The position numbers were made by a program, and so were the translations under genes. From Lantana camara (Eukaryota; Streptophyta; Magnoliopsida; Lamiales; Verbenaceae): a stretch of DNA of 64,000 nt. The notes beneath the pieces were generated by a model. That model saw nothing but the letters and a program-made list of their open reading frames with translations. It was not told the origin of the DNA and made no database searches. Location of the stretch: contig CM074861.1 of the NCBI GenBank assembly GCA_037501455.1, forward strand, positions 92,171,001 to 92,235,000, in the 5' to 3' direction. Below, piece by piece: positions 24,576-37,340 of this stretch (the stretch's first letter is position 1; every line of letters begins with the position of its first letter).

Positions 24576-25860
24576 TTAAGACATGAAATGGCTTACCGTA
24601 GTATTATCCGTTCTTATCACGAAAGGAGACCCTAGGAGATAATGACGCCATGACCTCAGGAAATAGACCACAACCAATAACCCCTTCGCATATGTTGAGT
24701 AGCGCCTTCTTACATCATTCAACTTTCTACTTTCGAACACCATGGGTAAAGCTGTAAATGGATATCCGAAAATCCGATATTCGTTCGAATTCGAATCCAT
24801 TTAAAGAGAATATTATCCGAATTCTCTTAAAGAAGATATTATCCATATTCGATTAGAGACATCCGAATAATAAACGGATAAGGATATAGTAATCACACAT
24901 CCGATCCGTTTAACATCCGATCAGTGTAAATATCCGTATAAATATCCGTTATCCATTTTATCCATAATTCATATCCAATAAATAATATATTATATTAAAA
25001 ATATATATAATCACACATGTTTTTTCTTAATATATATACACATATGTGTGTATACAAGTATATTATAATATTATTTTTCTCTCTATTTAACAAAATAATA
25101 TAAGTTACATATAGTATATTATTGATTAAAATATTATATTTTAAATTAATTATGTTAAAAAAATTTATAATTAATTACACGACATCTTTATATTCACTAA
25201 GAAAAATGAAAATGATATATATAGAGAGACATAGTTATTATTTCTCCATCTGTCTAAAATGCATACATCTAATGTTATATAACTATTAAATAATTTATGC
25301 TATAAATGACTTGTTGAAAATCCGATTAAAATCCGATATTCTTCCGAATCTGCCTTATATTCGGGATATTATGTGAATCCGCTTAGAGAGGATATTATCC
25401 AAATCCGTTCAATTCATAAACGGATAAGGATATTGTAACCATACATCTGATCCGTTTAAAATCCGTTTACACTCTTAGTCATGGGTGCTTGTCTTGGATC
25501 AACACCCTCTTACTGCAAAATCTGACGCATCCATCTCCACCTCGAAGGATTTTGATAAATTAGGAAGCGCCAAAACCGATTCCGCACCATAGCTCTCTTT
25601 AGCTCTTCAAATGTCGACTGACATTGAGAGGACCAAATCTAAGTCCCCGTCTTCTTCGTTAAGTCAGTGAGAGGGCGGGCTATTTTAGAGTACCCTTTCA
25701 AGAATCTTTTGTAGAAGTTTGCCAGTCCAAGGAATGACCCACGGCGTGCACATCTCCAGGTTGCCAATCCTTGATGGACATGATCTTGTTCAGATCTATC
25801 CTGATCCTACCCCTCTCCACAATATAGCCCAAGAAATTTATCTTCTCTTGAGCAAAAGAG
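24576..25860 (-). pseudogene. Element B RNase H, split by MITE G
   Basis: The RNase H signature VFESRKLND followed by RRYSTYAKG is at about 24690-24735, with FVIRTDNTT near 24610. Upstream sequence on the other side of the MITE (25478-25860) continues the same domain with several stops. Confidence 0.75.
24747..25477. mobile_element. Element G: hAT-like MITE
   Basis: 731 bp. Its ends are inverted (TAAAGCTGTAAATGGAT and, reverse-complemented at the right, TAAGAGTGTAAACGGAT). Flanks ACCATGGG (24739-24746) and GTCATGGG (25478-25485) fit an 8-bp duplication with two transitions. Subterminal regions are full of ATCCGATATTCG-type and AAACGGATAAGGATAT-type repeats. No coding capacity. Confidence 0.75.
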
Positions 25861-25864
25861 CACT

Positions 25865-26410
25865 TTGACGGTTTTTCATAGAGTTTGTACTCTCAAAGCC
25901 TCATCAGGACCCTTCACAGATGTTCTGCATGATCTGATAAGGTCTCTCTATAAACCACGATGTCATCCAAATATACTACCACAAACTCATCGAGATACCC
26001 ATGTAGTACTTGGTTCGTTAGAGTACAAAACGTCGGCGGGGCATTCATTAGGCCGAATGGCATGATTAGGAAGTCATATGCCCTATACCTTATGACCACC
26101 ATTGTTTTCTGTTCGTCTCCCTCCTTGATCTTTACCTGCCAATAACCCGATCGCAAGTCAATCTTTGAAAAGCATTGTGCCCGACTTAAGTGATCGAAGC
26201 AATCCGCCCCTAGAGGAATTGGATACGTATTTTTTATCGTAATCTTGTTCAAGGCCCGATAGTCACAACACATTCGTAAGGATCCATCTGACTTCTTTTG
26301 AAATAGTACAAAAGCTCCGTATGGCGATTTAGCGGGTTTGATGATGCCAGATTCCAACATCTCCTTCAACTGCTTCCTAAGCTCTCCAAGCTCAGGTTGC
26401 GTTATACGAT
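25865..26410 (-). pseudogene. Element B reverse transcriptase
   Basis: An open stretch of 151 codons (26369-25914) has SGIIKPAKSPYGAFV, DYRALNKITIKN, DLRSGYWQVKI, MPFGLMNAPPTF and the active site VVYLDDIVVY. The preceding part is cut at 26410-26415 by solo LTR C and resumes at 44402. Typical Ty3/Gypsy RT; inactive because the element is fragmented. Confidence 0.88.
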
Positions 26411-27451
26411 ATAGATGTTAGGAATAGTGCACTTAAAGTAGTGTTTGTGCTTTACTATTTCCTTGTAAAATGACAAACAGTCTTTGAATAATAAATGAAA
26501 TGATTTTGCTCATAAGGCAACACTTCTTTATGTGCTACTTTATGTCTATTTGGGTTTGAATGTGTTTTACATTTTTGAACTCCCCTAATCCGATGAGGCC
26601 ATTAAGAACTTTGTCCTTATAAGAACGGCACATGAAATAAGTTCTTAACTCCATAGGCGAAGAAACTTCTATAAATCGATGAGTCCAATAGATAGTGGGA
26701 GTGTCGACCTTCACTCCGTTGAGACTTACTTATGTGATTACGTCCTTGAGAAGGGTCACCAGGTTTCATGGGGTGAGAAGTGCATATGATGATGCGTTTG
26801 TAATACATAAGGGTGATTGCTATAAGAATTGTATCACTAAGATTTCCCGCGTGAGAACATTTTTAAATGGGAAAGGATGTTTCCAGAAACCTCCAGATTA
26901 TGAAATATCTCACAGGTCAATGATGTGATTAGTAATCCTTTGGCTTGAGATTCTGTAATGTGCCATATGAGCTAACTTTGTAATCTTCGATATGGACTCA
27001 AAAGGATGTCGATTTTAGGCAACTGAATTCCGGCCCATATTGGGATTACACAAGTGGCATACGTAGAATTAGTAGAATCAATAAAGGACCTACACTTGTT
27101 AAGAACAAGAATGATCTCTTACTGATGAAGTTGTGCATAGTCCATTAAATATTAAACCCTTGGCCAAGGTGGATAAAAGATCAAGACATCAAGAAAATAG
27201 GGTTTTCTTAGATTGAGATCTAAATGGGTATGAAACGAACTTAACTTAAAGATTAAGAATAACAAGGCTCTAAGTTTATTCCCATGCCTTAATGTCTTGA
27301 TTGAGAGTTGGAGTTGTAGGAGGATCGTATTTCATTGATTGTCATTGACTGAATGGTTCTTCGATTCATTTTGTTATTCGGCTAGGGGTCATACACCCAT
27401 TGTTAGATTACGGTAGGGTGATCTGTGAACTAATTAATTAAATATGAGAAT

Positions 27452-29000
27452 TGTTGAGCGTAGAATTCGCATGAATTTGAGGGTTAATTTGAGTATCTTT
27501 TATGTCATTTCAAGAGCTTAAGTGTTTATTTTGCTCCATTTAGGTACTTGTTGCATTGGAGTTAAGAAAAGGGAGAGAATGTGAATTCGGAGCTAAGTTT
27601 AGGAAAAAGTTAACTTTTGGCGGATTTAAAGGGACACGCCCGTGTCCCCCCACAAGGAAAAACCAAGACACCCCCATATCTTGGTACAGAACTCCAAGGA
27701 TGATAGGAGAAACACCCGTGTCTTCTGGCAAGAAGAAATCGAGACACCCCGTGTCTTGGTACAGGCGATTAAGGATCCGCGAGATAGGGGAGACACTCCC
27801 GTGTATCCCAGCATGAAGAAAAGGTGACACGCCCGTGTCACCTAACAAAAGCGCCAACACGATTTTGGTGAGACACGGGCGTGTGCGAGATTTGTGAAGA
27901 AAAGAGACACGCCGGTGTCTCTTGTCGGCTGAAGATTTCCTACAGTATCTATTTATTGTGCGAGAGTCATTTTTTTAGGGTTTTTTTTTTGGAGATCCCT
28001 AACCTAGCATCTTGGGAGCGAGATGGAGCTAAGAGAAGAGGTTTCGAACATATTCGAGAAGACAAAAGGATTGATTTTCTTCAAACAATTCCATTAATTC
28101 CTGTTTATTTATTGCTTTTTATATAAAACTAATTCCTCCTAGCATAGAATTTAGTCGTTTTGAATATTTAATTGTTTTTTTGAATTTCATGAATGTTTAG
28201 GGTTTGGATTTTGAACAATTGTTTGATTTCGTTGAACATGAGTTTCTTTAATAAGATTCCTTTTATGTTTATGATTTTTGAATCGATTATGCGTAGCTAA
28301 ATTCCTAGGGCTACAGGAGTGATGAATTGTGCATGCTAAGTGTTCGATATAATGTTTGAATGACTTGTGCTAATTATTAGTTTTGAAAACTTGGTTTAAG
28401 TTGATTGCAACGGATTGGCCATCCTTAGCATAACCTAGAATTGCCTAATTGTCGAAAGATTAATGGTAATTGAGACGTTTTCTTAACTTGTAGATTTAGA
28501 ACTTAAAGAGATTTAATTCTTAATCTATAGAACTTGTGATTTTTGTTCCATGCGAAGCAGCTAGAATTTAAATTACACTGATCTTGATCAATTGGTTAAC
28601 TTTGTTTTTATTGATTGTGAGAACAACCTTAAGGCTATTTTAACACTCAGCTATACCTCGAAAGAGGATAGTGCGAATCTAAGTGACTAGGTTGAAGAAT
28701 TGCACTTGTCAAACGAGTATTATATTGAATTATGTGAGCCTAGTTGTTACTCCCCGGCCTTGCTTGTCTCTTGGTTTTAATCAGTGTGTTTAAGTCATTT
28801 ATTTGTACTTTTCTTTAATTAATTGTTTGAATTTCTCACTAGTAATGTAGATAACCAACTTGATATTCGATCGGTCTTTAGATTAGAGATAAATATAGAG
28901 TAGTGATTGGTTTCCATTCCCTGTGGGTACGATCCTATTGTGCTACGCGTATATTTAAAGTGTACACTTGCACGATTGGTTTTAATAAAATAGAACAACA
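27452..29000 (+). repeat. Element D 5' LTR
   Basis: 1549 bp, TGTTGAGCG...ACAACA. Eight GACACG/CGTGTC-type imperfect palindromes are spaced about 40 bp apart at 27632-27922 (for example GGACACGCCCGTGTCC at 27632). Confidence 0.9.
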
Positions 29001-29002
29001 AG

Positions 29003-29026
29003 TTTTTGGCACCGTTGTCGGGGAAG
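29003..29026 (+). other. Element D primer-binding site
   Basis: TTGGCACCGTTGTCGGGGA lies just after the LTR. It matches the TGGCGCCGTTGCCGGGG-type site of Athila/Tat elements with two transitions and is distinct from the methionine-type site of element A. Confidence 0.8.
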
Positions 29027-29194
29027 GCCTGTTAAATCAATATTACTTAAATAACTAAATCTAGTGCTTTAGACTATTTATTTTATTTGTGCTTTTCGTC
29101 ACTTGTCATTGTTGAATTGAACTAAGGATTGTCTTTCCTTTGTGCAGGTATACAGTGTATGCGGTAATCTCAAGGTTTGGAACTAATATCATAC

Positions 29195-30402
29195 TGTAAC
29201 GCAATTTTTGTGAATATTAAATAATTAAATGCGAAAAATTATCAGAAATGAATTTTTATTAATTTATTCAATATGTGGGTATAATCTCTATTTTCAATCC
29301 TCTAATTCTCCCTACAAGATTTGTTAAAGTTTGGAAGGTTTGAAATGTCTTCATTGACTTTGGAGCTTCGTTCTTCCTTGACTTCGATTTGTCTCTTTGA
29401 AAACGTTAATTGCGGTCTTTTGACTTAATCGCGAATTAAACTCCTTGATTTTGGCGAACGTCGAGGAACACCGATGAACACCGTTGAGGTTAACTTGAAG
29501 AAAACGACAAACTCGGGGGCTTGATACCTTGTTGCGGATCGAACGCCTCAATTTGTTGATCTTTGCGAAGAACGCCTTGAATCTTGCCTTGATCGATTTG
29601 AGTTTGACTTGGATTTGTTAAGGAGCAACACCGAAATCTGGATTTGATGCTTTGATTGCGGCTTGAACACCTCGATTTGTTAACTTTCTCGAAGAATGCT
29701 TCGATTTGAGAAGAACGCCGGATTCGCGGACTTGACGCCTTGCTACGGATCAGACGCTTTTATTTTTTTGACTTCCACGAAGAATGTGAAGAACGCTTTG
29801 AATCTCACTTCGATCAACTTGAATTTGACTTGAGTTCGTTGAAGAGAGCAACACTGAAACACTACTTCGATGCTTCGATGCCGGATTGAATGTCGAAGAT
29901 GCTGACTTCCCTGAAGAACGCCGTCAAAGATGCCGAAGAATGCCGAGGATATTGAAGGACACCGTAAAACTTCTTTCTCCTTGCTTTATGGCTTGCTTCT
30001 TCATATCTCCGAGTTGTGTGAGTTGTGATTTTTTGCTTGTAGAAGGCCTCTATTTATAGGTGTGGGAGGGGAAATCTTTTCCGTAATCATCGAAAGATAC
30101 TTCGTTCTGATTGGTCCTCGTCGATTTCGTCATATCTTCTAGAAATCAAAAGATATGATTTGATTTCTAGAATATTACATTTGACTTTTTTTATTTGGCT
30201 TAATTTGATTTTATTGCCAAATATGAATTTTGACACATTTAAATACATATCAAAAATATCAATTAATTGACTATTTAATTCTAGGAATATTATTTGTTTA
30301 AATTCCTAAAATTAAAATAGAAAATATTTTATTTTTGATATTTAATATATATTTACTTTCACTTGTCATGTTTTAATTGGCCATAAATTTTAGCCTTGTA
30401 CA
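29195..30402 (-). repeat. Element E 3' LTR
   Basis: 1208 bp. Contains many imperfect repeats of a GAAGAACGCC-type motif, shared by the other LTR. Confidence 0.85.
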
Positions 30403-30481
30403 AATGCCCCCTCGAGACTTGTTCACGTTCAATTACTTTGAGTAAGTGAACGAGTCTCGAAATTAATCATCAAGAAGATAG

Positions 30482-30905
30482 ATAGTTTAAACTCATATCA
30501 AGGAGTCTTGATTGGTACTTGGTAGTTAGTTTAAACTCATATCAAGGAGTAATGATTTGGGACTTTAATGGATAGTTTATGCTCATATCAGGGAGCCTAG
30601 ACTTGGAACTTGATGGATAGTTTATGGTCGTATCGAGGAGCCTTAATTTGGACTTGATGTTTTATTTATGCTCATATCGAGGAGCCTTGATTTGGAACTT
30701 GATGGATAGTTTATGCTCATATCGAGGAGCCTTGATTTGAATTCAATGGATAGTTTATACTCGTATCAAGGAGCCTTCATTTTGAATTTGTAGATAGCTT
30801 ATGCTCATATCAAGGAGCCATGATGACAGTTAATTCTCTTACCAAGGAGAATTTGACGACAACTTAATTTGAAGAGTTTAGATAGTTTATGCTTTTATCT
30901 AGGAG
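30482..30905 (-). repeat. About 45-bp tandem repeat in element E
   Basis: Eight to nine imperfect units each contain ATAGTTTATGCTCATATC followed by (A/G)AGGAGCCTTGATTTG-like sequence. The array lies between the gag remnant and the 3' LTR, in the expected 3' untranslated part of the transcript. Confidence 0.85.
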
Positions 30906-31813
30906 CACTTGGGAGTCAAAATTAGTGGTTATGACACTTGTGGCAACTTCTCCGCTTTCACCATCACTGTCATCACTTGTTTGTTCGTCCGACTTTAAGC
31001 TTATCTCAAGGTTATAGTCACGAGTTGCTAATTCTTCAAAGGTTCTTGGTCTGATTCCCTGATGAATATAAGCGAAACTCAATTGCAATCCTTGAATGCA
31101 CATTTCGATAGATGAAGCCTCCCACAAGCGATCTTTGCAATTAAGACTCAAATTTCTCCAACGGTTAATGTAGTAGATGACTGGCTCTTCGTCGTGCTGA
31201 CGGGAATTGGTGAGTTCAACCATGCTGATCGTTCTTCTAGTACTATAAAAACGAGTGAGGAATTCACCTCCAAGTCGGCATAACAATCAAAAGCATTTCC
31301 TTTCAGTGATCGAACAAAGTGTCTAACTAGTTGATCCTCGTAAGTTCCAGTTTCGTTGCACGTCTCGATGAAGTGAGCTATGTGTTGTTTAAGATTGCCT
31401 TTGTCGTCAAACTATTGAAATTTTGAAGGTTGGTAACCAATCGGCATCTTCAAATTATCGATTCTTTGGGTGTAGGGTTTAAAGTAGACCAAGGATGATT
31501 TGGAGCCTCCCTCGATTTTGTCCTTGATCGTTCCCATTATGAACTTCTTCAATTTCTCCACCGGGATGAGTTCGTCCGATGAAACTTGGAATTCCTTAGC
31601 TGAAGGCTTCTCAATTCCACTTGATTGCTCTTTTGCACAAGTTTCAGATTCTTCTTGCTCATCCAAACTCTTCCCCTTTACTTGGCTAGCATTTTCACTG
31701 TCCCCCTTATCCATAATGCGAGAATATTGCTCTTGAACGTGCTTAGAGAGTCCCTCGATGACCTTTGTTAGAGTTGCAAGTTGTTCTTCTAGAGTTGTTG
31801 CACTTATCGTCAT
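30864..31813 (-). pseudogene. Element E gag
   Basis: Starts at the ATG at 31813 with a coiled-coil-like segment (LEEQLATLTKVIEGLSKHVQ). A stop at about 31409-31411 comes just before the capsid-like part. A short deletion/frameshift near 31290 precedes FLTRFYSTRRTISMVELT and VIYYINRWRNLSLNCKDR, which are typical of a widespread plant retroelement Gag. The tail is acidic. No protease or RT follows. Confidence 0.8.
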
Positions 31814-32120
31814 GGCTGACGTAAAACCTGAAGAACTTGAGGTCGAACGAGGCGTGGATGATGCTGAATTGTCTTCTTAGTCTTCACTTTTGTGGGTGAG
31901 AAGTAGCATATTCTTCCCGTCACTTTGGAGAGAGCGAGCTTCCTCGAAAGACGTTTTCCCCCTCTTTAACATGTTTCTTATTGTGGCGAAGCTTTCGGTA
32001 GCAAGTATGGAAATGGCAACCTCAATGCTGAAGATCTCGTTGTTGGCTACTGGATGCTTCACATTTGTTGAGTAGGAAGAGATGAGAGGTAGAGATATCC
32101 CACCGGGTGTGCCAGAAATT

Positions 32121-33357
32121 TGTAACGTGATTTCCATGAATATTAAATAATTAAACGCGAAAAATTATCGAAAATGAATTTTTATTGATTTATTGAATAT
32201 GTGGGTACATTCTCTATTTTCGATCCTCTGATTCTCCCAACAAGATTTGTTGAAGTTTGTAAGGTTTGAAATGCCTTCGTTGACTTTGGAGCTTTGATCT
32301 TCATTGACTTCGATTTGTCTTTTTGAAAACGTTAAGTGCGGGTCTTTCAACTTAATTGCAAATTAAACGCCTTGATTTTGGTGAACGTCAAGGAACGCCG
32401 ATGAACACCGTTGAGGTTGACTTGAACAAAACGCCGAACTCGCGGGTTTGATGCCTTGTTGCAGATTGAACGCCTCAATTTGTTGATCTCTGTGAAGAAC
32501 GCCTTGAATCTTGCCTTGATCGATTTGAGTTTGACATGGATTTGTTGAGGAGCAACATAGAAATCTGGATTTGATGCTTTGATTGCGGCTTGAACACCTC
32601 GATTTGTTAACTTTCTCGAAGAACGCTAAAGAAACTCTTGGAGCACATTCAAAGTCGATTTGAGAAGAACACCGGATTCGTGGACTTGACGCCTTGCTGC
32701 GGATCAGACGCTTCGATTTTGTTGACTTCCACGAAGAACGTGAAGAACGCTTTGAATCTTGATTCGATCAACTTGAATTTGACTTGAGTTCGTTGAGGAG
32801 AGCAATGTCGAAACACTACTTTGATGCTTCGATGCCGGATTGAATGCCGAAGATGCTGACTTCCGCGAAGAACGTTGTCGAAGATGCCGAAGAACGCCGA
32901 GGATGATGAAAGACACCAAAAAACTTCTTTCTCCTTACTTTGTGGCTTGCTCCTTCGTATCTCCGAGTTGTGTGAGTTGTGATTTTTGGCTTATAGAAGG
33001 CCTCTATTTATAGGTTTATGAGGAGCAATCCTTTCCATAATCATCAAAAGAAGACTTCGTTCTGATTGGTACTTGTCGATTTTGTAATATCTTCTATAAA
33101 TCAAAAGATATGATTTGATTTCTAGAATATTACATTTGACTTTCTTTATTTGGCTTGATTTGATTTTATTGTCAAAAATGAATTTAGACACATTTAAATA
33201 TATATTAAAAATATCAATTAATTAACTATTTAATTCTAGGAATATTATTTGTTTAAATTCCTAAAATAAAAATAGAAAATCTTTTATTTTTTATATTTAA
33301 TATATATTTATTTTCACGTGTCGTGTTTTAATTGGCCATAGATTTTAGCCTTCTACA
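32121..33357 (-). repeat. Element E 5' LTR
   Basis: 1237 bp, colinear with the other LTR, with a small extra segment near 32627-32660. Confidence 0.85.
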
Positions 33358-33437
33358 CATACGATCCGGAGATTGAAAGGACACTCTGTATCGTTAGATG
33401 AAGACGCAGAGAATACAGACATTCAGGCCCAGAACCA

Positions 33438-34640
33438 ATGGCTGAAAATCCTAATAATGGAAGAGAGGGGGTAATTCAAGACTTCAACCCCCACCTCCTC
33501 CTGTACTTAGAGACTACAACTGACCAAATGCTGGAGTGATTCAGAACAATGTAGTCCACCCTCCAATTTCAGCAAATGACTTCGAAATCAGACCTGCTAC
33601 AATTAACTTGCTGCAGCAAAACCCATTTGGGAGGTTAGCATCTGAGGATCCCACGGCACACCTCGCTCATTTTCTCGAAGTGTGTGATACTTTTAAGATC
33701 CATAATATCTCTAGTGATGCCATCAGAGTCAGGCTATTTCCCTTCTCTTTGAGGGATAAAGCTCGTGAGTTCCTTTAGACTTGGGAGGTTCTTTCTCAAG
33801 CATTCCTGGCAAAAAAAAAATTCACCTAGTAAGACTGCGAAATAAAGGAATGACATCACAACCTTCCGACAGTTTGATGGAGAGTCTCTATATGAGGCTT
33901 GGGATAGATACAAAGAGATGCAGAGAAAATGCCCACATCACGATATTCCGGGTTGGCTCTTAGTGTAGACATTCTACAACGGGATGTCTCAAAATATGAA
34001 AGGAGTGATTGATACAGCAGCTGGCAGGGCATTAATGGCAAAATCTGAAGCAGTTGCCATTGAACTTCTAGAAAATATAGCCATCAATGATAGCTATGTT
34101 CACGAGAGGAGTAATCCTCAACCGGTCAAAGGCATAGCTGGAGTTCTTGAGTTAGATTGATTAACGGCTATCAATGCTAAATTTGTTGAACTCAATAAAA
34201 AGTTGGAACAATTGACCGTGAATGCAGTTGTCACACCTCCTCCACCAGCACCTTTGGTGCAGGTGGTTGCCGGTCAAGAGCAGGTGAATTATGTGGGAAA
34301 TCAAAAACCAGTGAACAACCTCTACTCTAACATCTACAACCCAGGTTGGAGAAACCATCCCCATTTTTCTTGGTCTAATAACCAAGGAATTTCCCAACCT
34401 CAACAACATCAAGCTCCACCCCAACAAAACTTCCAACCGAGACCACCAGGCTAATACCAAATGCCACCACAAAACCCATTTTTCCCTCCCCAAAACCAAC
34501 CTCAACCAAATCAAAAGCAGGGTTGGAAAACAGCTCTTGAGAAATTCATTGTTGTATCTACGAAGAGATATCAGAAATTGGAGACTCAAGTGGAACAGGT
34601 GGTAAATCAGAATACGAATTTGGAGGTTCAAATTGGTTAG
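33438..34640 (+). pseudogene. Element D gag
   Basis: From an ATG at 33438. The Athila capsid region is visible in several frames: INLLQQNPFGRLASEDPTAH near 33610-33660, VRLFPFSLRDKAREFL near 33730-33775, then CPHHDIPGWL-like and AAGRALMAKSEAVAIELLEN-like stretches to 34080. At least three stops and two shifts break it. A Pro/Gln/Asn-rich tail follows at 34230-34520. Confidence 0.8.
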
Positions 34641-34652
34641 ATTGCTAACTCC

Positions 34653-35729
34653 TTGAATATGAGAGCCCAAGGTATGCTGCCGAGCAAAACGGAGATAAAT
34701 CCCAAAGAGCAGTGTAAGGCAATCACCTTGAGGAGTGGTAAGGAATATGAGAGACTGTCTATGCCTAAGGAGAAAGAAACTGAAATTGAAATTGGGAAGA
34801 AAGTGGGTGAAGAGGAGGAAACTACGGAAGTGAAGAATGATTAGCTCTCTTCAAAGCCAAATAAGAAGGTGGTACCAAATCCGTATGTGTCAGTGGTACC
34901 TTTCCCGCAGAGGTTGCAGAAATAGAAACTTGAGAAGCACTTTGAGAAGTTCCTTAGCATCTTCAAGGAGCTTCATATCAATATCCCGTTTGCAGAGGCA
35001 TTAGCTCAGATGCCCACATATGTCAAGTTTCTGAAGGAGATCCTTTCTAACAAGAGGAAATTGGAAGAATAAGCCACTATTGCACTTACTAAGGAGTGCA
35101 GTGCGATTATATAGCATAAGCTTCCCCCAAAGCTTAAAGATCAAGGGAGTTTTTCTATCCCTTGTACTATTGACAATTTGACTTTCAATATATCTTTATG
35201 TGATCTTGGTACTTATGTCAGTCTAATGCCTTTGTCTATTTACAGGAAATTAGGATTGGATGCTCTGAAACCGACTACTATTTTCTTGCAGTTAGCTGAC
35301 CAATCTGTCAAATATCCGACCGGAGTATTGGAGAATTCTCTAGTAAGAGTGGGCAAGTTCTACCTTCCGGTAGACTTCATTGTGCTTGATATGGAGAAAG
35401 ACAGAGAGATGCCATTGATCCTAGGAAGACCTTTCCTAGCCGCAGTCGGAGCCTTGATCAATGTTAAGAATGGATTGCTGACTCTTCGAGTAAGAGATGA
35501 ACAAGTGGAATTCAACTTGTCCAAAGTTGTGAAGGGCCCGGTGTTAGAAGAAAAGTGTTTCATGGTGGATGTAAAGCATGATCAAACATTGATTACCACA
35601 CCACACAATGACCCTCTTGAGCTATGTTTGAGAGGATTGGAAGATCGAATTGATGGGGAAGAATTGCTTGAAGAACTTGCCGCCTACACAAAGGCACTTG
35701 AGGCAACCCCATTCGTACCGTTTCGATAA
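34653..35729 (+). pseudogene. Element D protease and preceding linker
   Basis: The linker keeps EQCKAITLRSGKEYE near 34710. The protease domain (35178-35729, open) has LCDLGTYVSLMPLSIYRKLG. The catalytic position, expected D-x-G, reads C-D-L-G as in Athila proteases. The flap-side LILGRPFLAAVGALI motif is at about 35415-35460. Confidence 0.85.
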
Positions 35730-35747
35730 AGGTTTGTTTATGAGGAG

Positions 35748-37340
35748 TTGGTTACAGGTAAGCCCAGTCCTGCTCCTTCGATTGTGAAAGCTCCTAATCT
35801 TGAATTGAAACCCCTCCCCAATCATTTGAAGTATGCTTATTTGGGTGAATTTGAAACTTTGCCTGTTGTTGTTGCTTCTGATTTATCTGATTCACAATTA
35901 GATGCTTTGTTGAGAGTGTTAAGGGACCATAAAAAGGTTATTGGATGGACGATTTCTGATATAAAAGGGATTAGTCCATCTATTTGTATACATAAAATTC
36001 TGATGGAAGATGAGCATAAGCCTTCTGTAGAACACCAACGCAGGTTAAACCCGAATATGAAGAAAGTTGTTAGGGCTGAAGTTCATAAATTGCTAAATGA
36101 TGGGATTATTTATCCTATCTCAGATAGTAAGTGGGTTAGCCCTGTTCAGGTTGTGCCTAAGAAAGGCGGGATGACTGTAGTTAAGAATGAAAACAATGGA
36201 TTGATTCCTACTAGGACAGTCATGGGGTGGAGAGTTTGCATAGATTATAGGAAGCTGAATACTGCAACACGAAAAGATCACTTTCCCCTTCTCTTCCTTG
36301 ATCAGATGTTAGAGAGATTAGCTGGGCATGCTTATTACTGTTTTCTGGGTGGGTATTCGGGTTATAATCAGATAGCTATAGCTCCAGAAGATCAGGAAAA
36401 ATGCACTTTCACGTGCCCCTATGGCACTTTTGCCTTTAGGAGAATGTCGTTTGGACTTTGTAATGCCCCAGCTACTTTTCAGAGATGCATGATGGTTATT
36501 TTTTCTGATTTCATTGAGCGTACCATGGAGATATTTATGGATGACTTTTTTATATTTGGCTCTTCATTTTTCTTGCTTGCATAATCTAACCCAAGTTTTG
36601 CAGAGATGTGAAGAAACTAATTTTGTTTTGAATTGGGAAAAATACCATTTCATGGTAAAAGATGGGATTGTACTTGGTCACAGGATATCAAAAAATGGGG
36701 GATCGAGGTCGACAAGGCCAAAATTAAAGTGATAGCTAAATTGCCACCACCGACAAACACAAAGGGAGTTAGGAGTTTCCTTGGTCATACCGGATTTTAT
36801 CGCCTGTTTATCAAGGATTTCTCCAAGATTACTCTACCTCTTTGCAAGCTATTACAAAAAGATGTTGAATTTGTGTTTGATGATGATTGTTTGCTTGCTT
36901 TTGATAGGTTAAAGAAGAAGCTTACCTCAGCATCGATCATGGTGGCACCAGATTGGAATTTACCGTTCGGGCTAATGTGCGATGCGAGTGATTTGACCAC
37001 ATGAGTTGTACTTGGCCAAAAAAGGGAGAAACATTTACATGTTATCGCATATTCTATCAAAACACTTAATGAAGCACAATTGAATTATGCTACCCCTGAG
37101 AAAGAATTGTTAGCAATTGTGTATGCTTTTGACAAATTTCGTTCTTACTTGATAGGTTTGAAGACAGTGGTGTACACGGATCATGCAGCCATTAAATACT
37201 TGCTTTCAAAGAAGGACTCAAAACCTCGGCTGATTAGATGGATCCTGCTTCTTCAGGAATTTGATTTGGAGATCCAAGATAAAAATGGGACAGAAAATGT
37301 GGTAGAAAACCACTTGTCTCGATTGGAATTTCAGGAGAAG
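35748..37340 (+). pseudogene. Element D reverse transcriptase and RNase H
   Basis: RT blocks: WVSPVQVVPKKGGM (about 36130), VCIDYRKLNTATRKDHFPL (36235), MSFGLCNAPATFQRCM (36445) and the active site IFMDDF (36531). The frame shifts near 36570-36590, again near 36700, and has a stop near 37003. RNase H is open at 37080-37340 with [20 protein letters not shown] and [13 protein letters not shown]. Confidence 0.9.

Larger units (their letters stand above)
29195..33357 (-). mobile_element. Element E: gag-only non-autonomous LTR element
   Basis: LTRs at 29195-30402 and 32121-33357 (TGTAACG...CTTSTACA) are flanked by CATAC at 29190-29194 and 33358-33362. The 1.7-kb interior on the minus strand has a candidate primer site beside 32120 (TTCTGGCACACCCGGTGGGA), a broken gag, a tandem repeat and the purine tract GAGGGGGCATT at 30403-30413. 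There is no pol. LTRs differ at about one base in eight in a sample read by eye. Confidence 0.88.

Noticed and set aside
27632..27922. Regularly spaced palindromes read as a CRISPR array
   Set aside because: The genome is a plant's, the units are variable imperfect hairpins rather than identical repeats, and they lie inside a retrotransposon LTR.
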